Of a DNA stretch of 46,110 bases, positions 34,336-42,300 are shown in pieces (position 1 is the stretch's first letter; each line of letters opens with the position of its first letter). The stretch comes from Acidobacteriota bacterium (GTDB lineage: Bacteria; Acidobacteriota; UBA4820; DSQY01). Where the stretch lies: contig JAKBES010000003.1 in the NCBI GenBank assembly GCA_021833665.1, positions 1 through 46,110 on the forward strand, in the 5' to 3' direction. Both the position numbers and the translations under genes were made by a program. Under the pieces are notes generated by a model. The model ran no database searches and was not told the DNA's origin. It worked only from the letters and a program-made list of their open reading frames with translations.

Positions 34336-34830
34336 ATGACAGAGCGGGCAATCATCGGACGGGATCACGTCGTGTCTATCGACTACCGTCTCACGGATGA
34401 ACAAGGCGAACTTATCGACACGAGCGACGGTGCCGAACCCTTGGTCTACCTCCACGGCCACGGGCAAATCATCCCCGGCCTGGAAGCGGCCCTGGACGGC
34501 AAGCCCCAGGGCCACAAGGACCGGGTGGTGATTCCTCCCGCCGACGGGTACGGCGAATCGGATCCCGAGCTCATCTTTACCGAACCCAAGGACTCCTTCG
34601 AGTTCGAGGTCGAGGTCGGGCAACTCCTGGAGGCCCGCGACGAAGACGGCGAAAGCTACGAATACAACGTCGTGGCCGTGGACGCGGAAGGCGTGACCCT
34701 CGATGGCAACCATCCCCTGGCGGGCAAGACCCTGACTTTCGACATCACCGTCGTGGACGTGCGTCCGGCCACCGACGATGAACTCGCGCACGGGCACGTG
34801 CACGGCGAGGGTGGCCACCACCACGAATAA
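34336..34830 (+). CDS. slyD: SlyD-type FKBP peptidyl-prolyl isomerase
   Basis: A 164-residue prolyl isomerase and chaperone of the SlyD group. The FKBP part (VVSIDYRLTDEQGELIDTS, LVYLHGHGQIIPGLEAAL) is interrupted by the insert-in-flap domain (about 70-125), and the tail HGHVHGEGGHHHE is a metal-binding His cluster typical of SlyD, which delivers nickel in enterobacteria. GGGAGG five bases before the ATG fixes the start; an upstream in-frame ATG at 34267 is not used. It is followed by a hairpin. Confidence 0.94.
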   Translation: MTERAIIGRDHVVSIDYRLTDEQGELIDTSDGAEPLVYLHGHGQIIPGLEAALDGKPQGHKDRVVIPPADGYGESDPELIFTEPKDSFEFEVEVGQLLEARDEDGESYEYNVVAVDAEGVTLDGNHPLAGKTLTFDITVVDVRPATDDELAHGHVHGEGGHHHE

Positions 34831-34884
34831 AGACGAAGCCAAGCTTCACAGGCGCCAAGCCTAAAGAGTGCGTAACAGGCGAAA

Positions 34885-34913
34885 CGAGCCGGCAGTCTTC
34901 GTGCGCCGGCTCG
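34885..34913. terminator. Hairpin between convergent slyD and transporter genes
   Basis: A 9-bp perfect stem, CGAGCCGGC with GCCGGCTCG, around an 11-base loop. It lies between two gene ends and may stop both transcripts, although neither side has a long T-run. Confidence 0.55.
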
Positions 34914-34937
34914 CCTTGCGTTGTGCTCTTCCAGCCT

Positions 34938-36242
34938 CTACCGTTTCACGGCCAGATACCCGACGCCCGCGACACGGCCGAGGAGGAACGCGCCGGCCGC
35001 CGCGGCGGCCCCCACCGCGTGCAGGCCCTCGATGCCGATGGTCAGTCCGGCTACGATCCCGGCCACTTCGAGGAGGGTGGCCCACGTGAGAGGGGCCGTA
35101 TCCTTAGCCGCCACGCGCATGGCCCGCTGGAAGCAGATGACCACCGTCAGGGCCGGCATGAGCGAGAGCACCCTGATGGGAAGGACGGCCACCCTGGCAA
35201 GAACCGGCGTGAGGCCGGAGACACCTTCGAGCCAGAAGCCGAGGGCCGGAGAGAAGGCCACGGCGGCCAGGCCGCCCGTGGCTCCCAGACAGAGCGTTCC
35301 CGCGAAACGGCGCAGGGCGCCGTACCCCTCCCTTTCACGCCCCAGAAGGGCGATGGCCACCTCCTGAAAGGCCAATCCCACGCTCCCGAAGAGGAACACC
35401 AGGGCGTTCACCACGGGCATGACCGCGAGGGATTCAAGGGCCATCCGGCTTCGCCCCAGAAAAAACGTCACCACGGGATTCACACCGAGGGCCAGGATGG
35501 ACGTCAGAGCGAGCGGATAGTAGAAGCGCCAGATAAACCCGTAGCCCATGGGCTCGCCCGCCGTTCCTGGCGCCTCCAGACCGGGAGCCGGCTCCGTGGC
35601 TCGCAGCCGCCGCACGGCGCCCAGGGCCCATATCCGGCTCGCGGCGGCCTCCATGACCACGCCCGCCGAGAGGGCCAGGGCTCCCACGACCGCACCCCCC
35701 GCATGGAAGATGAAAACCGCCGTCAAAGCCGTGGCCGTCATGGAGGAGAGGCGCACCACCGTCCCGTAGGCGACCCGCCGCGTGAGGCCGCTCCTGATGA
35801 GGATCCCCTGATAGAACCGGCGGTAGCCTATGGCCGCCGGCCACGGCAGGAGCAGGACCGCGGCGCGATGCGTGAGTGCGGAAACCTCCGGGGGCAGGCC
35901 GATGAGCCCCTCGGCGAGCATTTGAAAGACCGGTGTAAATACGATGAGGGCCATGGCGGCCGTGATGGCCCCGTTGAGGGCATAGGTGAAGGTGCGCAGC
36001 CTACGGAGGGACAGGCGATCCGCTACCAGGGCCGTGGAGGCGCTCATGATAAGAATGATGGGGGACTCCAGGAGCATGGCGAAGGCGAACGCCACGCCGT
36101 AGGCTGCCAAGTTGAAGGTGGCCTCCGGGAGCCGGGCGATGACGGCGGCCACGAAGGGCCCTTCCACGGACATCATGAGCCAGGTCATGGCCAGGGGCCA
36201 CCAGAAGCCCGCGATGTGCCTTTGGGTCAACGGTACCGCCAA
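34938..36242 (-). CDS. MATE/ANK-like multidrug or pyrophosphate-type exporter (MOP superfamily)
   Basis: A 434-residue protein with about twelve membrane helices in two halves. The start HIAGFWWPLAMTWLMMSVEGP and the matching mid-protein RFYYPLALTSILALGVNPV show an internal repeat as in MATE-type transporters. The pattern of both repeats recalls the ANK/ANKH group of this superfamily, which moves pyrophosphate or ATP in animals, more than classic NorM. The substrate is unknown. The protein may be listed as a MatE family protein or hypothetical. It begins about 150 bases from the ytxH gene and is convergent with slyD. Confidence 0.75.
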   Translation of the reverse strand: MAVPLTQRHIAGFWWPLAMTWLMMSVEGPFVAAVIARLPEATFNLAAYGVAFAFAMLLESPIILIMSASTALVADRLSLRRLRTFTYALNGAITAAMALIVFTPVFQMLAEGLIGLPPEVSALTHRAAVLLLPWPAAIGYRRFYQGILIRSGLTRRVAYGTVVRLSSMTATALTAVFIFHAGGAVVGALALSAGVVMEAAASRIWALGAVRRLRATEPAPGLEAPGTAGEPMGYGFIWRFYYPLALTSILALGVNPVVTFFLGRSRMALESLAVMPVVNALVFLFGSVGLAFQEVAIALLGREREGYGALRRFAGTLCLGATGGLAAVAFSPALGFWLEGVSGLTPVLARVAVLPIRVLSLMPALTVVICFQRAMRVAAKDTAPLTWATLLEVAGIVAGLTIGIEGLHAVGAAAAAGAFLLGRVAGVGYLAVKR

Positions 36243-36344
36243 GGCGATTCCCCTCCTGGCTCGCGGCAGACGGCGCGCCGCCGAACGCGGCGCGTCCAGG
36301 TGGCCTTCCGTGCCGGGCGGCCTCGAGCTTACGCCGTACGTGGA

Positions 36345-36372
36345 AAGGGGCGGGCCCTCGAGCCCGCCCCTT
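36345..36372 (-). terminator. Rho-independent terminator of the DUF948-YtxH operon
   Basis: AAGGGGCGGGC and GCCCGCCCCTT form an 11-bp perfect stem around a 6-base loop, about 20 bases after the ytxH stop. On the minus strand TTTCC follows. Confidence 0.65.
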
Positions 36373-36391
36373 GAAACGCATGCTGGTCGGC

Positions 36392-36658
36392 TTAAACCTC
36401 GACGCCCTTCTTCACGGTGCGCTGGTAGGCCTCTTTGCCCTCGTGGTAGGCCTCCTTGATGGCCTCCTTTTGCGTGCCCGCGTAGTCCTTGGCATGTTCC
36501 AGGCCATCCAAAGCTTTATCTTTGGCTTTTCTGAGACCTTCCGCGAGCTTCTGCCGCGTTTCCGCACCCGAAGCCGGAGCGAGAAGGAGGGCCGCCACGC
36601 CACCGGCCACCGCGCCAACGAGGAATGCTACCAGAACATTAGACGTTTCCTTCTTCAT
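36392..36658 (-). CDS. YtxH-like small membrane protein
   Basis: An 88-residue protein with one membrane helix (about 9-27, FLVGAVAGGVAALLLAP) followed by SGAETRQKLAEGLRKAKD, the YtxH/Gas-vesicle-related pattern, and an amphipathic helical tail with repeated Lys/Glu. YtxH proteins are linked to general stress response in Bacillus, but their action is unknown. AAGGAG lies before the ATG. It overlaps the DUF948-like gene by 20 bases. The terminator follows its stop. Confidence 0.85.
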   Translation of the reverse strand: MKKETSNVLVAFLVGAVAGGVAALLLAPASGAETRQKLAEGLRKAKDKALDGLEHAKDYAGTQKEAIKEAYHEGKEAYQRTVKKGVEV

Positions 36659-37088
36659 CGTACGTCTCCTTATCCACGTCATCACCGGTGCTACAGTCGT
36701 CTTTTGTCAGAACGGCCTTGGCCGCCGCGAGTCCCGCCTTGAAACCGCCCACCACCGTGCCCAAGTTGTCCAGGGCCCCCAGGATGCCCTGAACCCTGGC
36801 GAGGCCCTCCTCCGCCACCTCACGAAGCTGCCCCGTCACCTCGGCCACGTCCTCCACGACGCCCGAGCCCTTGTCGGCGAACTGGCGGACCGAATGCATG
36901 GCCTCCTCGCTGGTGGCGCACAGCCGCCTGATGTCTGGAATCGCGGCGTCGAGCTTGGCCGAGGTTCGGCGCCAGTCATCGAGCATGGTGTTCACGCGTC
37001 GCATGAGAGTTATGGCGTAGAGGGTTCCGGCGCAGGCGAAGGCCGTGAGAAGCACGAGCAACAGGTCTGTGAGGCGCAGGGTCAGCAT
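36639..37088 (-). CDS. DUF948-like membrane protein
   Basis: A 149-residue protein: a membrane helix (about 5-28, TDLLLVLLTAFACAGTLYAI) then a long coiled-coil region of hydrophobic heptads (DDWRRTSAKLDAAIPDIRRL and onward) and a charged tail. This is the DUF948 pattern, often found beside YtxH as here. The start at 37088 puts the helix at the N-terminus; a GTG at 37139 would add 17 residues. A good promoter lies upstream. Confidence 0.75.
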   Translation of the reverse strand: MLTLRLTDLLLVLLTAFACAGTLYAITLMRRVNTMLDDWRRTSAKLDAAIPDIRRLCATSEEAMHSVRQFADKGSGVVEDVAEVTGQLREVAEEGLARVQGILGALDNLGTVVGGFKAGLAAAKAVLTKDDCSTGDDVDKETYDEEGNV

Positions 37089-37194
37089 GAGCGGCAGCCT
37101 TTCTCGGCGAAGCATCACGTTTCCGGGCCCGAGACTCACTCACCATTCACTTCCCGCCAAACCGGGCCCAGCCAAATCGAACTAGAACGCCTTC

Positions 37195-37224
37195 AATATA
37201 GGACCCGGGCGCCGACAACGTCAA
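37195..37224 (-). promoter_or_regulatory. Sigma-70 promoter for the DUF948-YtxH operon
   Basis: On the minus strand: TTGACG (37224-37219), an 18-base spacer, TATATT (37200-37195). Leader about 100 bases to the ATG at 37088. Confidence 0.65.
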
Positions 37225-37269
37225 GGGGACCGGAGGTGCTCGCCCCTGGTGGCATCCCGGGCACGGGAG

Positions 37270-37289
37270 CATTAAACTGGTGTTTAATG
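37270..37289. promoter_or_regulatory. 20-bp inverted repeat upstream of the MDR oxidoreductase gene
   Basis: CATTAAAC-TGGT-GTTTAATG, two perfect 8-base arms around four bases, 43 bases before the start codon. AT-rich in a GC-rich region, it looks like a site for a TetR- or MarR-type dimer; the AAAC-N4-GTTT core recalls the PsrA-type pattern. No regulator gene is next to it. Confidence 0.5.
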
Positions 37290-37331
37290 TCTGTGGACCG
37301 TGCGCCTCCTGGCTTTAAAAGGAGATTAGCC

Positions 37332-38342
37332 ATGAACCTATTCCAGATCCAAGGCGGCTTCGGCATCGATCACCTTAAACAAACCCAGCACCCCGTTCCC
37401 TCGCCAGGTCCAGGGCAGGTCCTGGTTCAGGTCGCGGCGGCCTCCCTTAATTACCGGGACCTCATGACCGTAAAGGGCCAGTACAATCCCAAACAGCCGC
37501 TCCCCCTGGTGCCTCTTTCCGACGGAGCGGGCACGGTCCGCGCCGTAGGCCCCGGCGTCACGCGCGTCAAGGAGGGCGACCGCGTCATGAGCCTTTTCTC
37601 CCAGCGCTGGCTGGCGGGCGAGCCCAGCGCGGAGGCGCGGTCGTCCACGCTGGGAGGCCCCTTGGACGGCATGCTTTCCGAGTGGATTTGTCTGGATCAA
37701 GAAGGTGTCGTGATGACCCCCTCGCACCTCTCGGACGAAGAGGCGGCCACCCTTCCCTGTGCCGCCGTGACCGCCTGGAACGCCCTCATCGCCAAGGGAC
37801 ACCTGAAGGCGGGTGACACGGTTCTTCTCGAAGGAACGGGGGGAGTCTCGATCTTTGCCCTCCAATTCGCCAAGCTATCGGGTGCTAAAACCATCATCAC
37901 CTCCTCAAGCGAGGAGAAGCTCGAACGCGCCCGGGGCCTGGGCGCCGATTGGACGGTGAACTACAAAGCACAGCCCGATTGGTCCAAGCGGGTGAAGGAG
38001 TTGACGGGGGGCGAGGGGGCCGATCACATCATAGAGGTGGGCGGGGCGGGAACCCTGGCGGCGTCCCTGAGCTGTGTGGCCCTCGGAGGTACCATCTCCG
38101 TCATCGGCGTCTTGTCGGGCACGGCGGCCCAGGTGGACATCCGCTCGATCCTCATGAAAGGCGTTCGGGTGCATGGCATTTTCGTGGGCCCGAGGGACAT
38201 CTTCGAGGCCATGAACCGCGCCGTCACCCTCCACCAGTTGAAACCCGTGGTGGGCAGGGTGTTCCCCTTCGCCGAAGCGCCCGAGGCGCTGCGCTACCTC
38301 GAATCGGGCGCTCACTTCGGCAAGGTGGTCATCCGGATGTGA
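37332..38342 (+). CDS. Zinc-type MDR alcohol dehydrogenase / quinone oxidoreductase family
   Basis: A 336-residue NAD(P)-dependent medium-chain reductase. The N-terminal GroES-like domain has SLNYRDLMTVKGQY and LSDGAGTVRAVGPGV; the nucleotide site is in LLEGTGGVSIFALQFAKLSGA, and RGLGADWTVNYK follows. The cysteine cluster for structural zinc is missing, as in the quinone-reductase-like branch. The substrate is unknown. GGAGA precedes the ATG; a longer frame upstream crosses the inverted repeat and is not coding. dinB follows after 14 bases, probably on the same transcript. Confidence 0.9.
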   Translation: MNLFQIQGGFGIDHLKQTQHPVPSPGPGQVLVQVAAASLNYRDLMTVKGQYNPKQPLPLVPLSDGAGTVRAVGPGVTRVKEGDRVMSLFSQRWLAGEPSAEARSSTLGGPLDGMLSEWICLDQEGVVMTPSHLSDEEAATLPCAAVTAWNALIAKGHLKAGDTVLLEGTGGVSIFALQFAKLSGAKTIITSSSEEKLERARGLGADWTVNYKAQPDWSKRVKELTGGEGADHIIEVGGAGTLAASLSCVALGGTISVIGVLSGTAAQVDIRSILMKGVRVHGIFVGPRDIFEAMNRAVTLHQLKPVVGRVFPFAEAPEALRYLESGAHFGKVVIRM

Positions 38343-38356
38343 GGTATCCTTGCTCC

Positions 38357-39544
38357 ATGGGTGATGATCCCGCCCGGTGGCCCCGGGTCATCGTGCACGC
38401 GGACATGGATGCCTTCTTCGCCGCCGTGGAGCAGCTCGACAACCCGGAACTCCTCGGCAGGCCGCTCCTGGTGGGCGGTACGGGACGGAGGGGAGTGGTC
38501 TGCACCGCGAGTTACGAGGCCCGGCCCTTCGGGTGCCGGAGCGCGATGCCCATGGCCGAGGCCCGGCGGCGGTGCCCCCAAGCCGTCGTTCTCCCTCCGA
38601 ACTTCGCCCGCTACCAAGAGGTCTCGAGAAAGGTCATGGAGACCTTTCATCGATTCTCTCCTCTCGTAGAGCCCCTGAGTTTGGACGAGGCCTTCCTTGA
38701 CATGACCGGCGCGGAGGGCATCTTCGGCCCTCCCGAGGAGATGGGAAGACGCCTTCGGGCCGAGGTCAGGGAGACGACGGGCGGTCTCACGGTCTCCGCG
38801 GGGGTGGCGGCCAGCAAGTACGTGGCCAAGGTGGCGAGCGATTTTCGCAAACCCGATGGCCTCACCGTGGTCCCCCCGGGGACGGAAACCACGTTTTTGT
38901 GGCCCATGTCCGTCACGAGGCTGTGGGGGGTGGGACCCAAGACCGGCGAGGTGCTGAAGCGGGCGGGCATGGAAACCATCGGCGACGTGGCACGAAGGGA
39001 CGGGAGGGACATCGAGAAGCTGCTGGGGGAGATCGGAACTCGCTTCCATGCACTGGCCTGGGGCCGGGACGAACGGGAGGTTGTCTCCGAGCGGGAAGCC
39101 AAAAGCATCGGAGCCGAAACCACGCTGGAGGAGGACCTCAGAGGGCGGGAGGAGATCCTCCCCCATCTGAGAAAAGCGGCGGCCCGCGTGGGGCGCCACC
39201 TCCGGAAGGAAAGCCTTCTGGCGGGCGGCGTGCGGGTCAAGCTAAAAACCGGCACCTTTCACCTCCGCACCCGCCAGACCCTCCTCAAGCCTCCCACGGA
39301 CTCAGAGGCGACCCTGCTCAGCGTGGCCACGAACCTCCTCGCGGACTTTGACTTGACCGAACCCATGCGCCTCGTGGGCCTGGCCGCCTTCAACCTGATT
39401 CCCGGCGGCGGCCGGCACATTCAGGACGGGCTCTTCGATGGTCCGGACCAGGAACGTGCCCGGCGACTCGACCAGACCTTGGACGAGCTTCGAGAGCGCT
39501 TCGGGACTGGGGCGGTCCGGTGGGGCAGCGACGAAGACGGATAG
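38357..39544 (+). CDS. dinB: DNA polymerase IV (Y-family)
   Basis: Error-prone translesion polymerase. The 395-residue protein has the metal site in VIVHADMDAFFAAVEQ (Asp16, Asp18) and the second in PLSLDEAFLDMT, plus ASYEARPFGCRSAMPM and SAGVAASKYVAKVAS, both family-typical. The C-terminal little-finger domain starts near residue 250. The end lacks an obvious beta-clamp motif of the QLxLF form, but HIQDGLFDG may fill that role. GAGGT is about 11 bases before the ATG; the same frame is open upstream without a good start. Confidence 0.94.
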   Translation: MGDDPARWPRVIVHADMDAFFAAVEQLDNPELLGRPLLVGGTGRRGVVCTASYEARPFGCRSAMPMAEARRRCPQAVVLPPNFARYQEVSRKVMETFHRFSPLVEPLSLDEAFLDMTGAEGIFGPPEEMGRRLRAEVRETTGGLTVSAGVAASKYVAKVASDFRKPDGLTVVPPGTETTFLWPMSVTRLWGVGPKTGEVLKRAGMETIGDVARRDGRDIEKLLGEIGTRFHALAWGRDEREVVSEREAKSIGAETTLEEDLRGREEILPHLRKAAARVGRHLRKESLLAGGVRVKLKTGTFHLRTRQTLLKPPTDSEATLLSVATNLLADFDLTEPMRLVGLAAFNLIPGGGRHIQDGLFDGPDQERARRLDQTLDELRERFGTGAVRWGSDEDG

Positions 39545-39571
39545 GGCCAAGGCCGCGCCAGCATTCACCGA

Positions 39572-39580
39572 TGCTATACT
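39572..39580 (+). promoter_or_regulatory. Extended -10 promoter for the receiver-asparaginase gene
   Basis: TGCTATACT, an extended -10 (TGn plus TATACT), 28 bases before the ATG. No matching -35, which extended -10 promoters can lack. Confidence 0.5.
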
Positions 39581-39607
39581 GCGCGAGGACGTTGGGGGGC
39601 CGAGAAC

Positions 39608-41236
39608 ATGACGCGTACCTTTACCATTCTCGTGGCCGACGGCGATCTGGCCCGGCGCCAGGAGGAAATCCGGGCCCACTTTGGCCAGGCACGGCCCCTC
39701 TGGGTTTTCCGGTTTGCCCCAACGGCCAGGGAAGCCCGGACGATCCTCGATGAGATCACGCCGGACGCCGTGGTGCTGGACTTGGCCTTGCCGCCCGGCG
39801 GCTCCGAAGGTTTGGATTTGCTTCAGGAGTTGAGGCACCGCCTCCCGGCCACTCCGGTGATCCTCGTCTGCCGCGCCGGTGAAGCGCGGCTCCTCCGGGA
39901 CGCCCTGCCCGTCGAACAGGCGGGCGAGGCGTTCGGACCGCCAGAGATCCCTCCTGACGGCATCCTCTTCAAGGAAGACCTCCTGGCGGAAGACGCCCTT
40001 CCGACCCTCCACGCCCTCCTGGCGGAGGGACTGCACCGGTGGGGCCGGGTGGCCAACGATACGGGCATCCTCGTGACCCACGGCACGGACACCATGGCGT
40101 GGGGCTTCGCTTACCTCCGGTATGCCCTTCGGGGCCTCAAATCGAACGTGGCCATGACGGGCTCGCAGATCCCTCTGGGGGGCTATTTCACCGAATCGGA
40201 CGCCCTGGGCAACCTCCGGACCGCCGTCTATCTCCTCAACCGGCTCAGGCCCTCGCGCCTGTTCGCGGTTTTCAACAACGGCCGCTCCGTCTTCTCGGGC
40301 CGGCTCACCAAGTTCCGCAAGTGGGACGCGGACGCCTTTGAAGGGCGGGTCATCGCGAGCGCGGAGTCGGGAGAGGTGCGTCCCCTGCGGAAGGATTGGG
40401 TGTACATCCCTTACCCGGGCCAGCGCCTAAGCCACCTCCACCTCATTCGCACGGGAGGCACCATCGAATCGGAGAGGGACGAGCATGACCCGGGCGGGCT
40501 CAAACCGACGGGCGATTTCGTCTGGAAATACCTCACCGAGACCCTCGGCGACTCCTTCGAGAAAGCCAGCAAGCATGACCTCTTCGCCCTGGACTCATCC
40601 AACATGTCCTACGAGGAATGGGCGGGCGTGGCCAAAGCCATCGAGGCCATCGGAGCGGCCGAGGCAGATACGCGGTTCGACCCCACGGTGAAGCCCGTGT
40701 TCTGCAACCCCCTCTTCACGACCCAGGATTACAGGGCACAGTTCGCGGCCTGCGGCGCGGGAGCCATCGTGGCAGGGTACGGAGGGGGCAACGCGAACGT
40801 GGCCAAGGATTCGCCCCACTCCATCCTCCCCGCCCTCAGGGAGTGCGTGGCCGCGGGCACCTTTGTTGCCGTCACCTCGCAGGTGCCGCTTGAGCCCTAC
40901 GACGCGGAGTACGAGACGGGCTTGGCGCTTCTGGAGGCGGGGGGCGTTCCGTGCGGGGACCTGCCCCTGGCCGACGCCCAGGTAAAGCTGAGCTACCTCC
41001 TGGGCCATGCGGACACCCTCACCCAAACCGCCGCGGAGCTCGGCTTGGACCCTCAGTGCCTGCTCGCTTCCGCCTTCCTGGCGGGGGTCACCATGCGCCG
41101 CAAGACGAGCCTGAGCGCCTTCAGAGACGCGGGCGGACGGACCATCCCTCTGAGCGTCCTGCCCTATGACCCCTTCGCCACAAGGTCCTTCGGCCAGGCG
41201 CTGAGAACCGTTGCCGCCGCCCTCTCCCGCCCTTAG
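39608..41236 (+). CDS. Receiver-domain asparaginase with rearranged catalytic blocks
   Basis: A 542-residue protein. Residues 5-125 form a CheY-like receiver: acidic Asp11/Asp13, phospho-acceptor Asp58 (VVLDLALPPGG) and Lys122. The rest is type-I-like L-asparaginase, but in the order B-A-C. Block B (about 150-270) has THGTDT (Thr160, Asp161), Lys178 and TGSQIPL. Block A, normally N-terminal, follows (about 275-350) with RTGGTIESE (Thr285) and DSSNMSYEEW (Ser330). Block C, the C-terminal domain (about 360-540), has AGYGGGNANVAK. All catalytic residues I can check are kept, so it may hydrolyse asparagine or a related amide. A control of the enzyme by phosphorylation of the receiver is inference. 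The start has GGGGGGCCGAG upstream. Confidence 0.88.
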   Translation: MTRTFTILVADGDLARRQEEIRAHFGQARPLWVFRFAPTAREARTILDEITPDAVVLDLALPPGGSEGLDLLQELRHRLPATPVILVCRAGEARLLRDALPVEQAGEAFGPPEIPPDGILFKEDLLAEDALPTLHALLAEGLHRWGRVANDTGILVTHGTDTMAWGFAYLRYALRGLKSNVAMTGSQIPLGGYFTESDALGNLRTAVYLLNRLRPSRLFAVFNNGRSVFSGRLTKFRKWDADAFEGRVIASAESGEVRPLRKDWVYIPYPGQRLSHLHLIRTGGTIESERDEHDPGGLKPTGDFVWKYLTETLGDSFEKASKHDLFALDSSNMSYEEWAGVAKAIEAIGAAEADTRFDPTVKPVFCNPLFTTQDYRAQFAACGAGAIVAGYGGGNANVAKDSPHSILPALRECVAAGTFVAVTSQVPLEPYDAEYETGLALLEAGGVPCGDLPLADAQVKLSYLLGHADTLTQTAAELGLDPQCLLASAFLAGVTMRRKTSLSAFRDAGGRTIPLSVLPYDPFATRSFGQALRTVAAALSRP

Positions 41237-41243
41237 GCAGGTC

Positions 41244-41363
41244 TTAGGCCGGGGTGATGGAGCCCTTGCCCGCCTTCTTGGCCTTTTTGTCGGCCTTCTT
41301 TTCTTTCATGGTTTTGGCGGGTTTTTTCTTGACGTCTTTTTTCACTTCCTTTGCCTTGCTCAT
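41244..41363 (-). CDS. Lysine-rich 39-residue microprotein
   Basis: An unrecognised small basic protein, MSKAKEVKKDVKKKPAKT at its start; 16 of 39 residues are Lys. AGGAGG lies four bases before the ATG, an excellent ribosome binding site, and the frame shows no frameshift. Such Lys/Ala-rich tails recall histone-H1-like or ribosome-associated small proteins, so nucleic-acid binding is possible, but no family is claimed. It is convergent with the asparaginase gene (eight bases from its stop). Confidence 0.7.
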   Translation of the reverse strand: MSKAKEVKKDVKKKPAKTMKEKKADKKAKKAGKGSITPA

Positions 41364-41447
41364 GGGTCCTCCTGTGGCAGGGTACCACGAGACGCCGCGG
41401 GCGGTCCGGTCCGCCGTCCCGCGCTGGTTCCCAGATCCATCCGGTTC

Positions 41448-42044
41448 TCACTTCAGCCGAGCCAGATCCAAGGGCAGCTCGTAGGTCGTATTGTCCGGCT
41501 CGATGATCATGACGCTCATGGCTTTGGCGCCGCGGATGTCGTCCATGCTGAACATGAATTGCTTGATGGTCACGTATAAGGGGTCGGCATAGAAGCCCAC
41601 GCTCTTGAGCGTCGTGGAGATGAGATCGTCCTTCACCGGCTGGAGCACCCTGCCGTCCACTCTCAGCGCGAGGAGGACGCCCTGCGAGTGCTCAATGGCG
41701 TGGTTGAAGGTCTTGGTTTCGATGATGAGGCGCGACGGGTCGAAGGCTCTGGCCACGGCTTCGGGCGCCAAAGCCTTGGGGTCTTTCTTGTTGGCCTGAA
41801 CGTAAGCCGCGGCCCGCGCCATGGGTGTTTCGATGAGGATGTCGTGGTCGTAGGCCCGGCTCCGTTTCAAGAGGTGATAGGGTGCCCTTTCGAATTTGAG
41901 GCTTTTGAGCTCGCCAAGAACCGTGGTCCATGGGGAGGCGGGCAGCTCCGTTACGATGCCATCCGCCAGCCCGTCCAGGCCAAGGACGCCCAGGCTCGCC
42001 AGCAAAAACCCCGCTCCCAAGATGCAACGGCACGTCTTCTTCAT
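41448..42044 (-). CDS. Exported protein of unknown function
   Basis: A 198-residue protein I do not recognise. A signal peptide is clear (KKTCRCILGAGFLLASLGVLG, residues 2-22). The mature part is mixed alpha/beta and ends VMIIEPDNTTYELPLDLARLK; the segment LLALRVDGRVLQPVKDDLI is moderately hydrophobic. GGGGAG lies about seven bases before the ATG at 42044; a longer frame upstream is not supported. It lies between the lysine-rich microprotein gene and a membrane protein gene and has no obvious functional neighbour. Confidence 0.7.
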   Translation of the reverse strand: MKKTCRCILGAGFLLASLGVLGLDGLADGIVTELPASPWTTVLGELKSLKFERAPYHLLKRSRAYDHDILIETPMARAAAYVQANKKDPKALAPEAVARAFDPSRLIIETKTFNHAIEHSQGVLLALRVDGRVLQPVKDDLISTTLKSVGFYADPLYVTIKQFMFSMDDIRGAKAMSVMIIEPDNTTYELPLDLARLK

Positions 42045-42101
42045 GAGTCGCTCCCCGATGTTAGCCCCGCCCCCGGTGGTGTCCCTAACGCATCTTCCAG
42101 C

Positions 42102-42123
42102 GGGTCCCACCCGCGCGGGACCC
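42102..42123. repeat. 7-bp inverted repeat upstream of the exported protein gene
   Basis: GGGTCCC and GGGACCC around an 8-base loop, about 60 bases before the start. Could be a terminator of the membrane protein gene at 42301 or an operator; the rest of the 256-base gap shows nothing clear. Confidence 0.4.
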
Positions 42124-42300
42124 GGCACCTACCTTACCCGAAGGCGCCCTCCCATGTCCACCCGTCCGAGCACCAGACCCCCTGTGAGTTCCAGGCCGGA
42201 CTTCGTCCAGGCTCGCCGCTTCTCCAGGCTTCACCTTCGTGATGAGTGGAAGGTGGCGATGCGGCCCCGGGCCGGGATGAGAAGGTGTTCCCGGCCGTCT

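Noticed and set aside
34923-36374. A 483-codon plus-strand frame across the MATE/ANK-like gene
   Set aside because: Composition is very rich in Gly, Arg, His and Glu, typical of the complement of a membrane protein gene.
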